Assembly: GCA_947442095.1 (NCBI GenBank)
Contig: CANEVG010000025.1
Location: 1-17,132 of the forward strand
Direction of reading: 5' to 3'
From: Sphingomonadaceae bacterium
Lineage (GTDB): Bacteria > Pseudomonadota > Alphaproteobacteria > Sphingomonadales > Sphingomonadaceae
Length of the DNA: 17,132 bases
Shown here: positions 9,681-16,836 of the stretch, piece by piece
How the letters are laid out: each line of letters opens with the position of its first letter
Position numbering within the stretch: the first letter of the stretch is position 1
Made by a program: the position numbers and the translations under genes
The notes under the pieces: generated by a model
Database searches by the model: none
The model's input: the letters and a program-made list of their open reading frames with translations, nothing else
What the model was told of the DNA's origin: nothing

Positions 9681-11819
9681 CTAGAACGCCACCCTGACCG
9701 CCAGCCGCGCGCTGCGAGGCTGTGCGGTGGTAATGTTGTTGTCGGTGTGGGCGTTAGGGAAGTACTCCGCATTCAGCAGGTTGTTCACGTTGATCTGGAC
9801 CGAGACGGATTTGGACAGCGTGTAGAACACGGCGGTATCGACCCGGGTCCAGGCAGGCAGAGTGACGACGTTGCTGACCGTGGCGTAGCTGGAGGACTGG
9901 TGCGTGACGCCGAGGCCGAAGCCCAGCTTCGGGGTCACGTCATAGCGGGTCCACAGCGCAATCTGGCTTTGCGGGATCAGCGCGAGGCTGCGCCCTGCTG
10001 GCGCTGCCGTGGTGCTGGAGCGGACTTTGCCGTCCTGCAGCGCGTAGGCTAGGCTGATTTGCCATTCGGGCAGGATCTTGCCCGTGGCGGAAAGCTCGAT
10101 GCCCCGGGTGCGGGTCTTGCCGGAGAGCAGCGGCAAGCCGGTGACGGGGTCATTGAAGCGCGAATTGTCGCGGTCCAGCCGGTAGGCAGCGGCGGTGAGG
10201 GCGAATGCGGGGGTCAGGTCCCACTTTGCGCCCACTTCGAGGTTGGTGAACGATTCGGGCGCGAGCGTGGCCTGCGTGGCATCGAGCGCGCTGAACTGGT
10301 CGCCCGATTGCGGCAGGAAGCTGCGCGTATAGCTGCCGTAGAGCGAGACATTACTGCGCGGCTTCACGATCACCCCGGCGCGCGGCGACCATTTGCGATC
10401 GGTGCGGGCGGCGGTGCGAGTGGCTGGGGTGGTGTTCAGCAGATTGTCGGCGCTGATCCTGAACTCGTCATAGCGCACGCCGCCAACGATCTGGAGGAAA
10501 GGCGCCAGCTCGATTTGGTCCTGCACATAGGCGGAAAGGGTGCGCACCTTGGCGTCGGTCGAGCGGCTAAAGCCGCCGAAGGTAACGCTGGGGATCGTGA
10601 TGCGCTGGGCGAGCGGGACACGGACCGAAAACTGGCTCCCGCCGAAATCACCCTCCGACCGCGTGGCCCTGGTCGACTGATCAGCTGCCTCGATCCCCGC
10701 GAGCAGGGTGTGGCCGATCGGGCCGGTCTTGCCCTCCCACACCAGATTGGCTTGCCCGATCCAGCTTTCCCGCAAAGACGTGAAGTCATAGGCGCTGAGC
10801 GCGACCGTGCGGGTGACGGCATTGACCACGCCGGAGGGGAACACGTTACCGTAGAACTTGTCGGTGTGGCTATATTGCCCCGAAAGCGTGAGCGAGAGCC
10901 CCGCTGCCAAGCGCTGGGTGAGGCGGGCTTCGGCAATATGCGCCTTTGCCGCGGCGATGTTGACATCCATCCGGCCGAAGAACGTGTCGCGGAAGCCTTC
11001 AAGCGGAAGCCCACCGAGCGAGGGAACACCGCGATCGGCAATGCGGCGATCATTATCATAGTTATAGGACAGGTCGATGCGCGTGTCCGGCCCGGGCGCG
11101 AATGCCAGGGTGGGGTTTACGCCGATGAACCGGCCGCTGTAATCCTGCCGGTGGTTGTCGAATTCCTCGTAGGTGCCTGTAATCCTGGCGCCCACGCTTT
11201 GGCCGAGCGGCTGGTTGATATCTGCCGAGAGTGCGAATTCGCCGAACGTACCGACAGCGGCATTCGCGCCGACGGCGGAACCGATCAGCGAAGGGGCCTT
11301 GCGCACCCGGTTGACCACTCCGCCGCCGCCGCCGCGCCCGAACAGCAGCGCGTTCGCGCCTTTCAGCACTTCGACGCGTTCGATGTTGTAAAGCGAGCGG
11401 TAGTACTGCGTGTCATCGCGCAGGCCATTGAGGAAGAAATCGGCGGTGGTGTTTTGCCCGCGCAGCACGATCTGGTCGCGGTTGCCTTCACCTTGCGCCA
11501 GCACGACGCCAGGAACATAGCGCAGCGCATCGCCGAGTTGGGTAACCCCCTGATCATCGAGCTGTTCGCGGGTGATGACCGTGACCGTCTGCGGCACGTC
11601 GATCAAGGGCGTGGGCGTCCTGAGACCGCTGGCGGTATCGGCCCTGTAGCTGTCGGTTAGCCCGATCACCACGATTCCCGGGTGGGCTTCGCCGTCTTCC
11701 GCCCCTGCTTCTTCTGCCATCGGTGCCGCTTGGGCCTGCGCCGTGATCGGCAGCAGGGCGGTCGTGGCCAGGAGCAGAGCGGGGAACAATTTCACGGCCA
11801 AGTCTTTCTTGAGAGCCAT
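9681..11819 (-). CDS. TonB-dependent siderophore receptor (Fiu/catecholate-like)
   Basis: A 712-residue outer-membrane receptor importing ferric siderophores with TonB energy. A signal peptide covers about 1-31 (KLFPALLLATTALL then AQA). The plug domain, about 70-180, has VPQTVTVITREQLDDQG, LGDALRYVPGV, RGQNTTADFFLNGLRDD and RVEVLKGANALLFGRGGGGG. The beta-barrel follows and ends NVNNLLNAEYFP ... LAVRVAF with the terminal Phe of outer-membrane barrels. The Arg-Asp-rich plug segment (NGLRDDTQYYRSLYNIERVEVLKG) resembles catecholate receptors such as Fiu; the ligand is not known. The open frame extends 52 codons further upstream with no signal peptide, so the ATG at 11819 is preferred. A Fur-box-like sequence 17 bases upstream suggests iron repression. 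No siderophore biosynthesis or ABC genes are adjacent. Confidence 0.95.
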   Translation of the reverse strand: MALKKDLAVKLFPALLLATTALLPITAQAQAAPMAEEAGAEDGEAHPGIVVIGLTDSYRADTASGLRTPTPLIDVPQTVTVITREQLDDQGVTQLGDALRYVPGVVLAQGEGNRDQIVLRGQNTTADFFLNGLRDDTQYYRSLYNIERVEVLKGANALLFGRGGGGGVVNRVRKAPSLIGSAVGANAAVGTFGEFALSADINQPLGQSVGARITGTYEEFDNHRQDYSGRFIGVNPTLAFAPGPDTRIDLSYNYDNDRRIADRGVPSLGGLPLEGFRDTFFGRMDVNIAAAKAHIAEARLTQRLAAGLSLTLSGQYSHTDKFYGNVFPSGVVNAVTRTVALSAYDFTSLRESWIGQANLVWEGKTGPIGHTLLAGIEAADQSTRATRSEGDFGGSQFSVRVPLAQRITIPSVTFGGFSRSTDAKVRTLSAYVQDQIELAPFLQIVGGVRYDEFRISADNLLNTTPATRTAARTDRKWSPRAGVIVKPRSNVSLYGSYTRSFLPQSGDQFSALDATQATLAPESFTNLEVGAKWDLTPAFALTAAAYRLDRDNSRFNDPVTGLPLLSGKTRTRGIELSATGKILPEWQISLAYALQDGKVRSSTTAAPAGRSLALIPQSQIALWTRYDVTPKLGFGLGVTHQSSSYATVSNVVTLPAWTRVDTAVFYTLSKSVSVQINVNNLLNAEYFPNAHTDNNITTAQPRSARLAVRVAF

Positions 11820-11835
11820 TCTCAAGACTTGCTTT

Positions 11836-11854
11836 ATTGAGAGGCATTCGCATT
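11836..11854. promoter_or_regulatory. Fur-box-like operator upstream of the TonB receptor
   Basis: ATTGAGAGGCATTCGCATT closely resembles the Fur 19-bp pattern written as AATGAGAATCATTCTCATT: two arms, TTGAGAG and CATTCGCA, around the centre. It lies 17 bases upstream of the receptor start. A further outward half-site pair, ATTCGCA (11846-11852) and TGCGAAT (11869-11875), and a short inverted repeat GCGAA-TCC-TTCGC (11870-11882) lie beside it. Iron repression is expected for such a receptor. The match is by eye. Confidence 0.6.
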
Positions 11855-11979
11855 TGCAAGGATGATATTGCGAATCCTTCGCGATAAAACGCCTCGGCCC
11901 TGCGCACACTGTGCGGCCGCTGCAGGAAGATCGGGTCAAACAGGGTTGGCAGCGGGTGTTGCCGCAGCGCTGCAATGCG

Positions 11980-12114
11980 TCAGAAGTGCGGCAGCGCAGC
12001 CTCAGCGAGAATCAGCGCCAGCGCGCAGCCCACCACGATCAGCGTGCGCAGCGCCTCTGCAAACGGCGTTTCCGCAAGGGGAACAGTCGGGGCGAGTGCG
12101 ATGATCCGGGCCAT
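11980..12114 (-). CDS. Possible 44-residue single-span membrane miniprotein
   Basis: A short frame, MARIIALAPTVPLAET through ALPHF, lies on the same strand as and 53 bp after the M14 peptidase gene, in an otherwise gene-free stretch (11820-12167). Residues about 21-40, ALRTLIVVGCALALILAEAA, are hydrophobic enough for one transmembrane helix. About three quarters of its codons end in G or C, as expected for coding sequence here. Against it: no clear ribosome site precedes the ATG at 12114, and a GTG at 12129 in frame is no better. I do not recognise the protein. The downstream sequence contains GCAGCG/CGCTGC inverted arms that could form a weak terminator. Confidence 0.42.
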   Translation of the reverse strand: MARIIALAPTVPLAETPFAEALRTLIVVGCALALILAEAALPHF

Positions 12115-12167
12115 AGCAGCATCATGCACCCGCAAGGCTTAGCAAAACGTAAACAGGCAGGGCCGCC

Positions 12168-13316
12168 TCAGCCAATCCATTCCAGCAATGCCGCAAGGCA
12201 TTCGCGCGCCAGCAGCTTGCTGCGTTCCGGGCTCCAGCCCTGCGCCGGATCAGGCAAGTCGTCGTTGTCCTTGAATGGCATTTCCAGCGTCATCGCCACG
12301 GCGCCGAAGCGCTCGGCGACCTGATTCGTGGCCATGGCAAGATTGGCCTTGCCCGGGCGTGCGGCCGGATAGCCGCGCCGGGTCTGGAAATCGGGGGTGC
12401 GGCGTTCAAGGATGGCGCGGTAGCGGGTGTAGCTTTCGCCTTGTGCTTCGGTCCAGCCGGGAATGCCTTCAAACCCGGCGAAGAACACATGCGGGATCGC
12501 CTCGTCGCCGTGAACGTCGATGAAGAAATCGACACCGCTCGCGTCCATCGCATTGCGGATGGCCAGCACTTCGGGCGCACGCTCCAGCGTCGGGGTATGC
12601 CATTCGCGGTTGAGGTTCACCCCCAGCACATTGGTGCGCAGATTACCGCGGCACGCCCCGTCCGGGTTGGCATTGGGCACGACATGGAAGCGGCAGAGCT
12701 GGCGCAAGCGGCGCGCGTGCGGATCGGCGGGGTCGGCCAGCATCTCGAGCGCGCCTTCGATCCACCATTCGGCCATGGCTTCACCTGGATGCTGGCGCGC
12801 AATGAACCATATCTGGCGCGGCCCTTCGCCCATCGACAGGCAATCGATCGGCTGGCCCTCCACGCTGCGCCCGAGCACCTTGTGATCCACGCCTTCGCTC
12901 GCCGCGACTTCAGCGACGAGATCGTAATGCCGCTCCATCGAATAGGGCGCGAAGTAGGCAAACCAGCACGTGCCTGCGCTTGGTGTGTAGCGGATCGTCA
13001 TCGTTCCGCCGTCCACGCTGGCTTCATAGCGGGTTTGGGCCCGCGCCCAGTAGTCACGGTCTTCCGATACGCAGGCGCGGTAGCCGATCCAGCCATCGGG
13101 ATAGGCGGCGGCGGCCAGCCCGGTGACCTTCAGTTCGAGTTCCCGGCCCGCGCAGCCGCCAACCCGAAAGTGGAACCACTGGAAGAACTCCGACTGCGTG
13201 TCCTTGCGAAGCGCAAGGCGCGCGCTGGCGCCATCGATGCCGAGAACCTGAATATTGCCGCTGTCGAAAGCCGCGTCGATGCTGATGGGATCAGGGGTCG
13301 TGGTGGGTGCGTTCAT
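12168..13316 (-). CDS. M14-family zinc carboxypeptidase, cytosolic-carboxypeptidase-like
   Basis: A 382-residue metallopeptidase with the two-domain layout of cytosolic carboxypeptidases. A beta-sandwich N-domain lies at about 15-128 (FDSGN, FFQWFHFRV, WFAYFAPYSMERH) and an M14 catalytic domain at about 130-380. Zinc ligands are His176 and Glu179 in RQHPGEAMAEWW and His269 in DVHGDEAIPH. Substrate-site motifs NANPDG (215-220) and NLNREW (234-239) are present, and the catalytic Glu is Glu345 in LEMPFKDN. All key residues are kept, so it should be active. There is no signal peptide, so it acts in the cytoplasm. Eukaryotic relatives trim glutamates from tubulin; the bacterial substrate is unknown. 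The ATG overlaps the stop of the preceding DUF4136-like gene (ATGA), which ties its translation to two exported proteins. Confidence 0.92.
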   Translation of the reverse strand: MNAPTTTPDPISIDAAFDSGNIQVLGIDGASARLALRKDTQSEFFQWFHFRVGGCAGRELELKVTGLAAAAYPDGWIGYRACVSEDRDYWARAQTRYEASVDGGTMTIRYTPSAGTCWFAYFAPYSMERHYDLVAEVAASEGVDHKVLGRSVEGQPIDCLSMGEGPRQIWFIARQHPGEAMAEWWIEGALEMLADPADPHARRLRQLCRFHVVPNANPDGACRGNLRTNVLGVNLNREWHTPTLERAPEVLAIRNAMDASGVDFFIDVHGDEAIPHVFFAGFEGIPGWTEAQGESYTRYRAILERRTPDFQTRRGYPAARPGKANLAMATNQVAERFGAVAMTLEMPFKDNDDLPDPAQGWSPERSKLLARECLAALLEWIG

Positions 13317-13963
13317 TTCACCGTGATAGTCGCGCCAGACGTGCCGGGGAAGCCCGAGAAAAGCGCGCGGGCCATGCGCGGTGCGGCCTGATCAATTGCC
13401 GCTAGCTTGGCGCGCTCTCTTTCCACGTTCTCCGCACGGCCTTCCCACAGCGCTTGGCCCGTGGCGCGGTTACGAATCGTTACCGAAAGGCGGGTAGAAA
13501 CCCGCGCGCGCGGTCCGCCGCCCAGATTGAAGCCGACGCCAAGACCGACGCCGCTGTTCCAGCCGCCCGTGCCGCCGCCGACGCCGACCGAGACCGGCCC
13601 GCGTTGGCGCCCAGTGTCATTGGCGGGGCGCTGGACATCCCGCTCGATGCGAACTTCGGCAATGCAATCCGCCGCGCCGGGGGTGGCACTGCCAAAACGC
13701 AGCGCCGCCAACTCTGCCTCGACCGCCTGCAACCAGACGCGGGTTTCGAGGCTGGCGGAACTGTCGGGACTGGCGATACCGGACCAGGCGGCGCCATTGT
13801 TGCCCTGCGCCGCGACCACGACGACCGCACCCCGGCCCAAGGTCTGCAGGCTGTCCGGCGTGTGAAAGCGCGTGACTTCAACCGGCGCTGCCATGGCGGC
13901 GGGCACGGCACTGGTGGCGGCTGCAGCCAGCAGGGCGACCGCAAGAAAACGGTTCCGGCTCAT
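13313..13963 (-). CDS. Exported DUF4136-like protein (second paralogue)
   Basis: A 216-residue secreted protein of unknown function. A signal peptide spans about 1-25 (FLAVALLAAAATSAVPAAMA, cleavage before APVEV). The mature part has VTRFHTP near its start, a Gly-rich stretch (VGVGGGTGGWNSGVGLGVGF, about 125-144) and a C-terminal block RLSVTIRNRATGQALWEGRAE that is characteristic of DUF4136-type envelope proteins and is shared with its upstream neighbour. One Cys (ADCIAEV) is in the mature part and there is no lipobox. It starts inside the stop of the first paralogue (ATGA) and ends inside the start of the M14 gene (ATGA), so it is the middle gene of a tightly coupled trio. The family name is from memory; its function is not known. 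Confidence 0.85.
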   Translation of the reverse strand: MSRNRFLAVALLAAAATSAVPAAMAAPVEVTRFHTPDSLQTLGRGAVVVVAAQGNNGAAWSGIASPDSSASLETRVWLQAVEAELAALRFGSATPGAADCIAEVRIERDVQRPANDTGRQRGPVSVGVGGGTGGWNSGVGLGVGFNLGGGPRARVSTRLSVTIRNRATGQALWEGRAENVERERAKLAAIDQAAPRMARALFSGFPGTSGATITVK

Positions 13964-14709
13964 GGCACGACCATCGCGAGTGGCTGGACCACATCGCCCT
14001 CGGGGAATTTTTTCAGCAGCGCACCTGCCAGCCGGGCTGCCATCGCCGCGTTGTCGATCCCGCCGTCATCTTCGCGCGCCTCACCCTCGGCATGGCCTTC
14101 CCAGAGCACCCGGCCACTGGCCTTGTCACGGATGCGCAGATCGAGCCGGGTGGCGATGATGGCCTTGGCAGGTTTGGTCAGATCGACCGCCAGCGCCATG
14201 CCGAAGCCGCTGCCGCGATTGCTGATTGTGGTGCTCATTGCGCCGCTTACCTTCTTGTGTGGGGCCTCTTCCGGCACGGAGACGCGGTGCATAACCCCGA
14301 TCTCGGCAATCTGGCCCGGATCCTGTGCTGTTGCCGTATCATAGCCGAGCCGCGCGAGTTGGTCGATCACGGCGGCTTCATAGACGGGCAGCTTCCCGCC
14401 CGGATCCAGCCTGGCCTCATCACCCGGTGCCTGAACGGCACGGCTGACGACGATCCGCCCCTTGCCGAGCAGTCCCACGGCATCGGCAGCGCGGAATGCG
14501 GTGACATCAAGCTTCTTCGACGGCTGCTCAGTCTGCCGCTGGCCGATGCGCTGGTCATACCCGCCGTCACCGCCGCGGCCCTGCCAGCCGCCCGGCGGCC
14601 CGCCCCATGGGCCTCCAGACCCTGGCATGCCTTGCGCCATGGCCGAAGCCGCGCTGGCGGCAAGGACAACAGAAGCAAGGCGCAAGTTCCTCGCGGAGAC
14701 AAACGTCAT
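13960..14709 (-). CDS. Exported DUF4136-like protein (first paralogue)
   Basis: A 249-residue secreted protein. The signal peptide is about 1-26 (LRLASVVLAASAASAMAQ). A Gly/Pro-rich linker follows (GMPGSGGPWGGPPGG, about 27-41). The mature domain contains LDVTAFRAADAVGLLGKGRIVV and RLDLRIRDKASGRVLWEGHAE, the latter matching the same block of the next gene. The two genes are therefore tandem paralogues that have diverged strongly. There is no Cys at the processing site, so it is periplasmic rather than a lipoprotein. The ATG at 14709 has a GGAAAGG ribosome site. This is the first gene of the DUF4136-DUF4136-M14 operon. A GCTATTTAAC sequence just upstream looks like an alphaproteobacterial -10 element, but I found no convincing -35. 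Function unknown. Confidence 0.85.
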   Translation of the reverse strand: MTFVSARNLRLASVVLAASAASAMAQGMPGSGGPWGGPPGGWQGRGGDGGYDQRIGQRQTEQPSKKLDVTAFRAADAVGLLGKGRIVVSRAVQAPGDEARLDPGGKLPVYEAAVIDQLARLGYDTATAQDPGQIAEIGVMHRVSVPEEAPHKKVSGAMSTTISNRGSGFGMALAVDLTKPAKAIIATRLDLRIRDKASGRVLWEGHAEGEAREDDGGIDNAAMAARLAGALLKKFPEGDVVQPLAMVVP

Positions 14710-14872
14710 GGGCGGCCTTTCCGGTGTTAAATAGCAACTTCAGCTTCCCGGCTTACACCCCCTGCGCTGTCATTGTCGTGAACGGACCATTTGCCGGTTC
14801 CCGCCATTTGTCGATTCAAAGGAAGGCGTGCCCTGCTAGTGCACCCCCGCATGATTGCGAGGAGTGATTCGC

Positions 14873-15877
14873 TTGGCCAAAGTTCCCGTTCTCGTTACCG
14901 GCGGCGCCGGATATATCGGCAGCCATGCGGTGCTCGCGCTCAAGGACGCGGGCTGGCAGGTTGCGGTGATCGACAATCTGACGACCGGTTTCCGCTTTGC
15001 CATCCCCGAAGGCGTGCCGCTGTATGAAGGCGATATCGAGGACGGGGCGTTGCTGGCGCGAATCATTGCCGATCAGAACATCGGTGCGGTGATGCATTTC
15101 GCCGGATCGATCATCGTGCCCGAATCGGTCCAAAACCCGCTGAAATACTATCACAACAACACCGCCAAGAGCCGCGCGCTGATCGCCGCCGCGGTGGAAG
15201 GCGGGGTAAAGCATTTCATTTTCTCCTCAACGGCGGCAACCTACGGCATCCCCGAAGTCTCGCCCGTGACCGAGGACAGCCCCAAGCAGCCAATCAATCC
15301 CTATGGCATGTCAAAGCTGATGACCGAGACGATGCTGGCCGACACGGCCCGCGCGCATCCCATCAACTACTGCGCGCTGCGCTATTTCAACGTGGCGGGC
15401 GCGGACCCCGAAGCGCGGACCGGGCAATCGACGGCGGGCGCGACGCATCTGATCAAGGTTGCGGTGGAAGCCGCGCTCGGCAAGCGCAGCCATGTCGGCG
15501 TGTTCGGCACCGATTTCGCTACGCCCGACGGGACCGGCGTGCGCGACTATATCCATGTTTCCGATCTTGCTGCCGCGCATGTCTTGGCGCTGGACGCCCT
15601 GATCGAGGCGCCTGATCGCTCGCTGACGATGAACTGCGGCTATGGCCAGGGCTTCTCGGTGCTGCAGGTCCTCGATGCGGTGGACCGGGTGACTAACCAG
15701 ACCATCGTGCGCCAGATGGAGGGCCGCCGCGCAGGCGATCCCGATTCGCTGATTTCGGACAACAGCCGGATCAAGCAGGCCTTGCCGTGGGTGCCGCGCT
15801 ATGCCGATCTGGATGTGATCGTACGCCATGCGCTGGCGTGGGAACGCAAACTGACCGAGATCCGCCGGGACACCTGA
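14873..15877 (+). CDS. galE: UDP-glucose 4-epimerase
   Basis: A 334-residue NAD-dependent short-chain dehydrogenase/reductase that interconverts UDP-glucose and UDP-galactose for envelope polysaccharides. The NAD-binding motif TGGAGYIGS is at 9-17, with VIDNLTTG after it. The catalytic site is Ser119/Thr120 in FIFSSTAATYG and YGMSK with Tyr144 and Lys148. ALRYFNVAGADPEARTGQ and RDYIHVSDLAAAHVLAL are typical GalE blocks, and length is normal. No in-frame ATG exists. TTG at 14873 follows GAGGAG (14859-14864) at ideal spacing and gives MAKVPVLVTGGAG. GTG at 14864 and TTG at 14855 are also open but sit on or before the ribosome site. It stands alone, diverging from the DUF4136 operon. Confidence 0.93.
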   Translation: MAKVPVLVTGGAGYIGSHAVLALKDAGWQVAVIDNLTTGFRFAIPEGVPLYEGDIEDGALLARIIADQNIGAVMHFAGSIIVPESVQNPLKYYHNNTAKSRALIAAAVEGGVKHFIFSSTAATYGIPEVSPVTEDSPKQPINPYGMSKLMTETMLADTARAHPINYCALRYFNVAGADPEARTGQSTAGATHLIKVAVEAALGKRSHVGVFGTDFATPDGTGVRDYIHVSDLAAAHVLALDALIEAPDRSLTMNCGYGQGFSVLQVLDAVDRVTNQTIVRQMEGRRAGDPDSLISDNSRIKQALPWVPRYADLDVIVRHALAWERKLTEIRRDT

Positions 15878-15885
15878 GGACAAGG

Positions 15886-15913
15886 TTGACTTTCACGTCC
15901 CTCGCGCATAACC
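15886..15913 (+). promoter_or_regulatory. Promoter-like sequence for rpmJ
   Basis: TTGACTT at 15886-15892 and GCATAACC at 15906-15913 are separated by 13 bases, close to the alphaproteobacterial TTGACGS-N10-14-GCTANAWC pattern. It lies 50 bp before rpmJ and only nine bases after the galE stop, so rpmJ probably has its own promoter. The -10 match is partial. Confidence 0.45.
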
Positions 15914-15962
15914 GCCGCGTTCAATTTTCAGCCCGGTCAGCGTCGGGCAAAAGGATTTCGTC

Positions 15963-16088
15963 ATGAAGATTCGCAACAGCCTGAAGTCGCTCAAGGATCG
16001 CCACCGCGACAACCGCGTGATCCGTCGCCGCGGCCGCACGTATGTGATCAATAAGACCCAGAAGCGCTTCAAGGCGCGTCAGGGCTAA
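15963..16088 (+). CDS. rpmJ: 50S ribosomal protein L36, zinc-free form
   Basis: This 41-residue protein, MKIRNSLKSLKDRHRDN through KRFKARQG, is the small basic L36 of the large ribosomal subunit. It has no Cys at all, so it lacks the CXXC-type zinc site of the C+ form; cysteine-free L36 of this length is normal in alphaproteobacteria. An AAAAGGA ribosome site lies at 15949-15955, eight bases before the ATG. It stands alone between galE and a HAD phosphatase, with a promoter-like sequence before it and a strong terminator after it, which suits a highly expressed single-gene unit. Confidence 0.97.
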   Translation: MKIRNSLKSLKDRHRDNRVIRRRGRTYVINKTQKRFKARQG

Positions 16089-16163
16089 TTAACCTGCGCT
16101 GATTTTCGCTCCCCTGCTCCGGCAGGAGATGGGTGTGATCGCACGGTCTTGAACCGGCAGAAG

Positions 16164-16193
16164 GCCTCCGCATTCGCGGGGGCGCTTTTGTTT
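16164..16193 (+). terminator. Rho-independent terminator after rpmJ
   Basis: GCCTCCGC (16164-16171), loop ATTC and GCGGGGGC (16176-16183) form an 8-bp stem with one G-T pair, followed by GCTTTTGTTT. It is 75 bases after the rpmJ stop. A weaker hairpin, CCTGC-TCCG-GCAGG, lies in the gap at about 16113-16126. Confidence 0.75.
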
Positions 16194-16221
16194 CTGGCGC
16201 AGGTATCCGAGGGAGCCAGAG

Positions 16222-16836
16222 ATGACCGCATCAGTTGACGCAGTGGTTTGGGATATCGGCCATGTGCTGGTGCAGTGGTCGATCCGCGGGCTTTATGAAA
16301 AGCTGATCCCCGCTCCGACCGAGCTTGATTGGTTCCTGGAGAACGTGGTCACCGTGCCGTGGCACTTCCGGCACGATGCAGGCGAGCCTTTGGCGGACCT
16401 GATTGCAGAAAAGGTCGCAGACTACCCTGAATACCGCGCGTTGATCGAGGCTTACAGCCCGCGCTGGCTGGAGACGATCCCTGGCCCCATTCCCGGCACA
16501 CCCGCGCTGGTGGCCGCGCTCGCAGCACGGGGCGTAGCGCAATATGCCATCACCAATTTCGGCGCGGACACCTGGGCGATGTTCCGCCCGACATTTCCGG
16601 TGCTTGCACCGATGATCGATATCGTGGTGAGCGGGGTGGAGCGGCTGACCAAACCCGATCCGGCGATCTTCCAGCTTGCCGCACAGCGCTTTGGGCGGGT
16701 GCCGGAGCGGATGCTGTTCATCGATGATAACCCCGCCAACATTGCCAGCGCCGCCGCATTGGGCTGGCAGGTGCACCTCTTCACGCGCGGGGCCGAGGCG
16801 CTGGAAGCAGATTTGCAGGCGCTGGGCCTGCTTTAG
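16222..16836 (+). CDS. HAD-superfamily hydrolase, YihX-like phosphatase
   Basis: A 204-residue HAD subclass IA enzyme. The four motifs are present: nucleophile Asp11 in VVWDIGHVLV, Thr111 in AITNFG, Lys144 in TKPDPAIF and Asp168/Asp169 in FIDDNPANI. The residue two after the nucleophile is Gly rather than the usual Asp; this DxG form also occurs in YihX-type sugar-phosphate phosphatases (DLGNV in YihX), so activity is possible but weaker acid catalysis is expected. A helical cap of about 15-90 separates motifs I and II. The substrate is unknown. The start has a GAGGGAG ribosome site. The stop codon overlaps that of the convergent pgeF gene by four bases. Confidence 0.88.
   Translation: MTASVDAVVWDIGHVLVQWSIRGLYEKLIPAPTELDWFLENVVTVPWHFRHDAGEPLADLIAEKVADYPEYRALIEAYSPRWLETIPGPIPGTPALVAALAARGVAQYAITNFGADTWAMFRPTFPVLAPMIDIVVSGVERLTKPDPAIFQLAAQRFGRVPERMLFIDDNPANIASAAALGWQVHLFTRGAEALEADLQALGLL

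Noticed and set aside
10059..11660. Plus-strand open frame of 533 codons
   Set aside because: It is antisense to the TonB receptor, with low-complexity composition and no motif.
11820..11975. N-terminal extension of the TonB receptor by 52 codons
   Set aside because: It would bury the signal peptide inside the protein and run through the Fur-like box; the ATG at 11819 gives a normal signal peptide.
14780..14845. galE promoter with TTGTCG (14808) and GCTAGTGC (14835)
   Set aside because: The 21-base spacing is too long for either the standard or the alphaproteobacterial pattern.
16089..16163. Small RNA between rpmJ and its terminator
   Set aside because: There is one weak hairpin and the real terminator, but no promoter or recognised RNA family; this is more simply the rpmJ 3' untranslated region.
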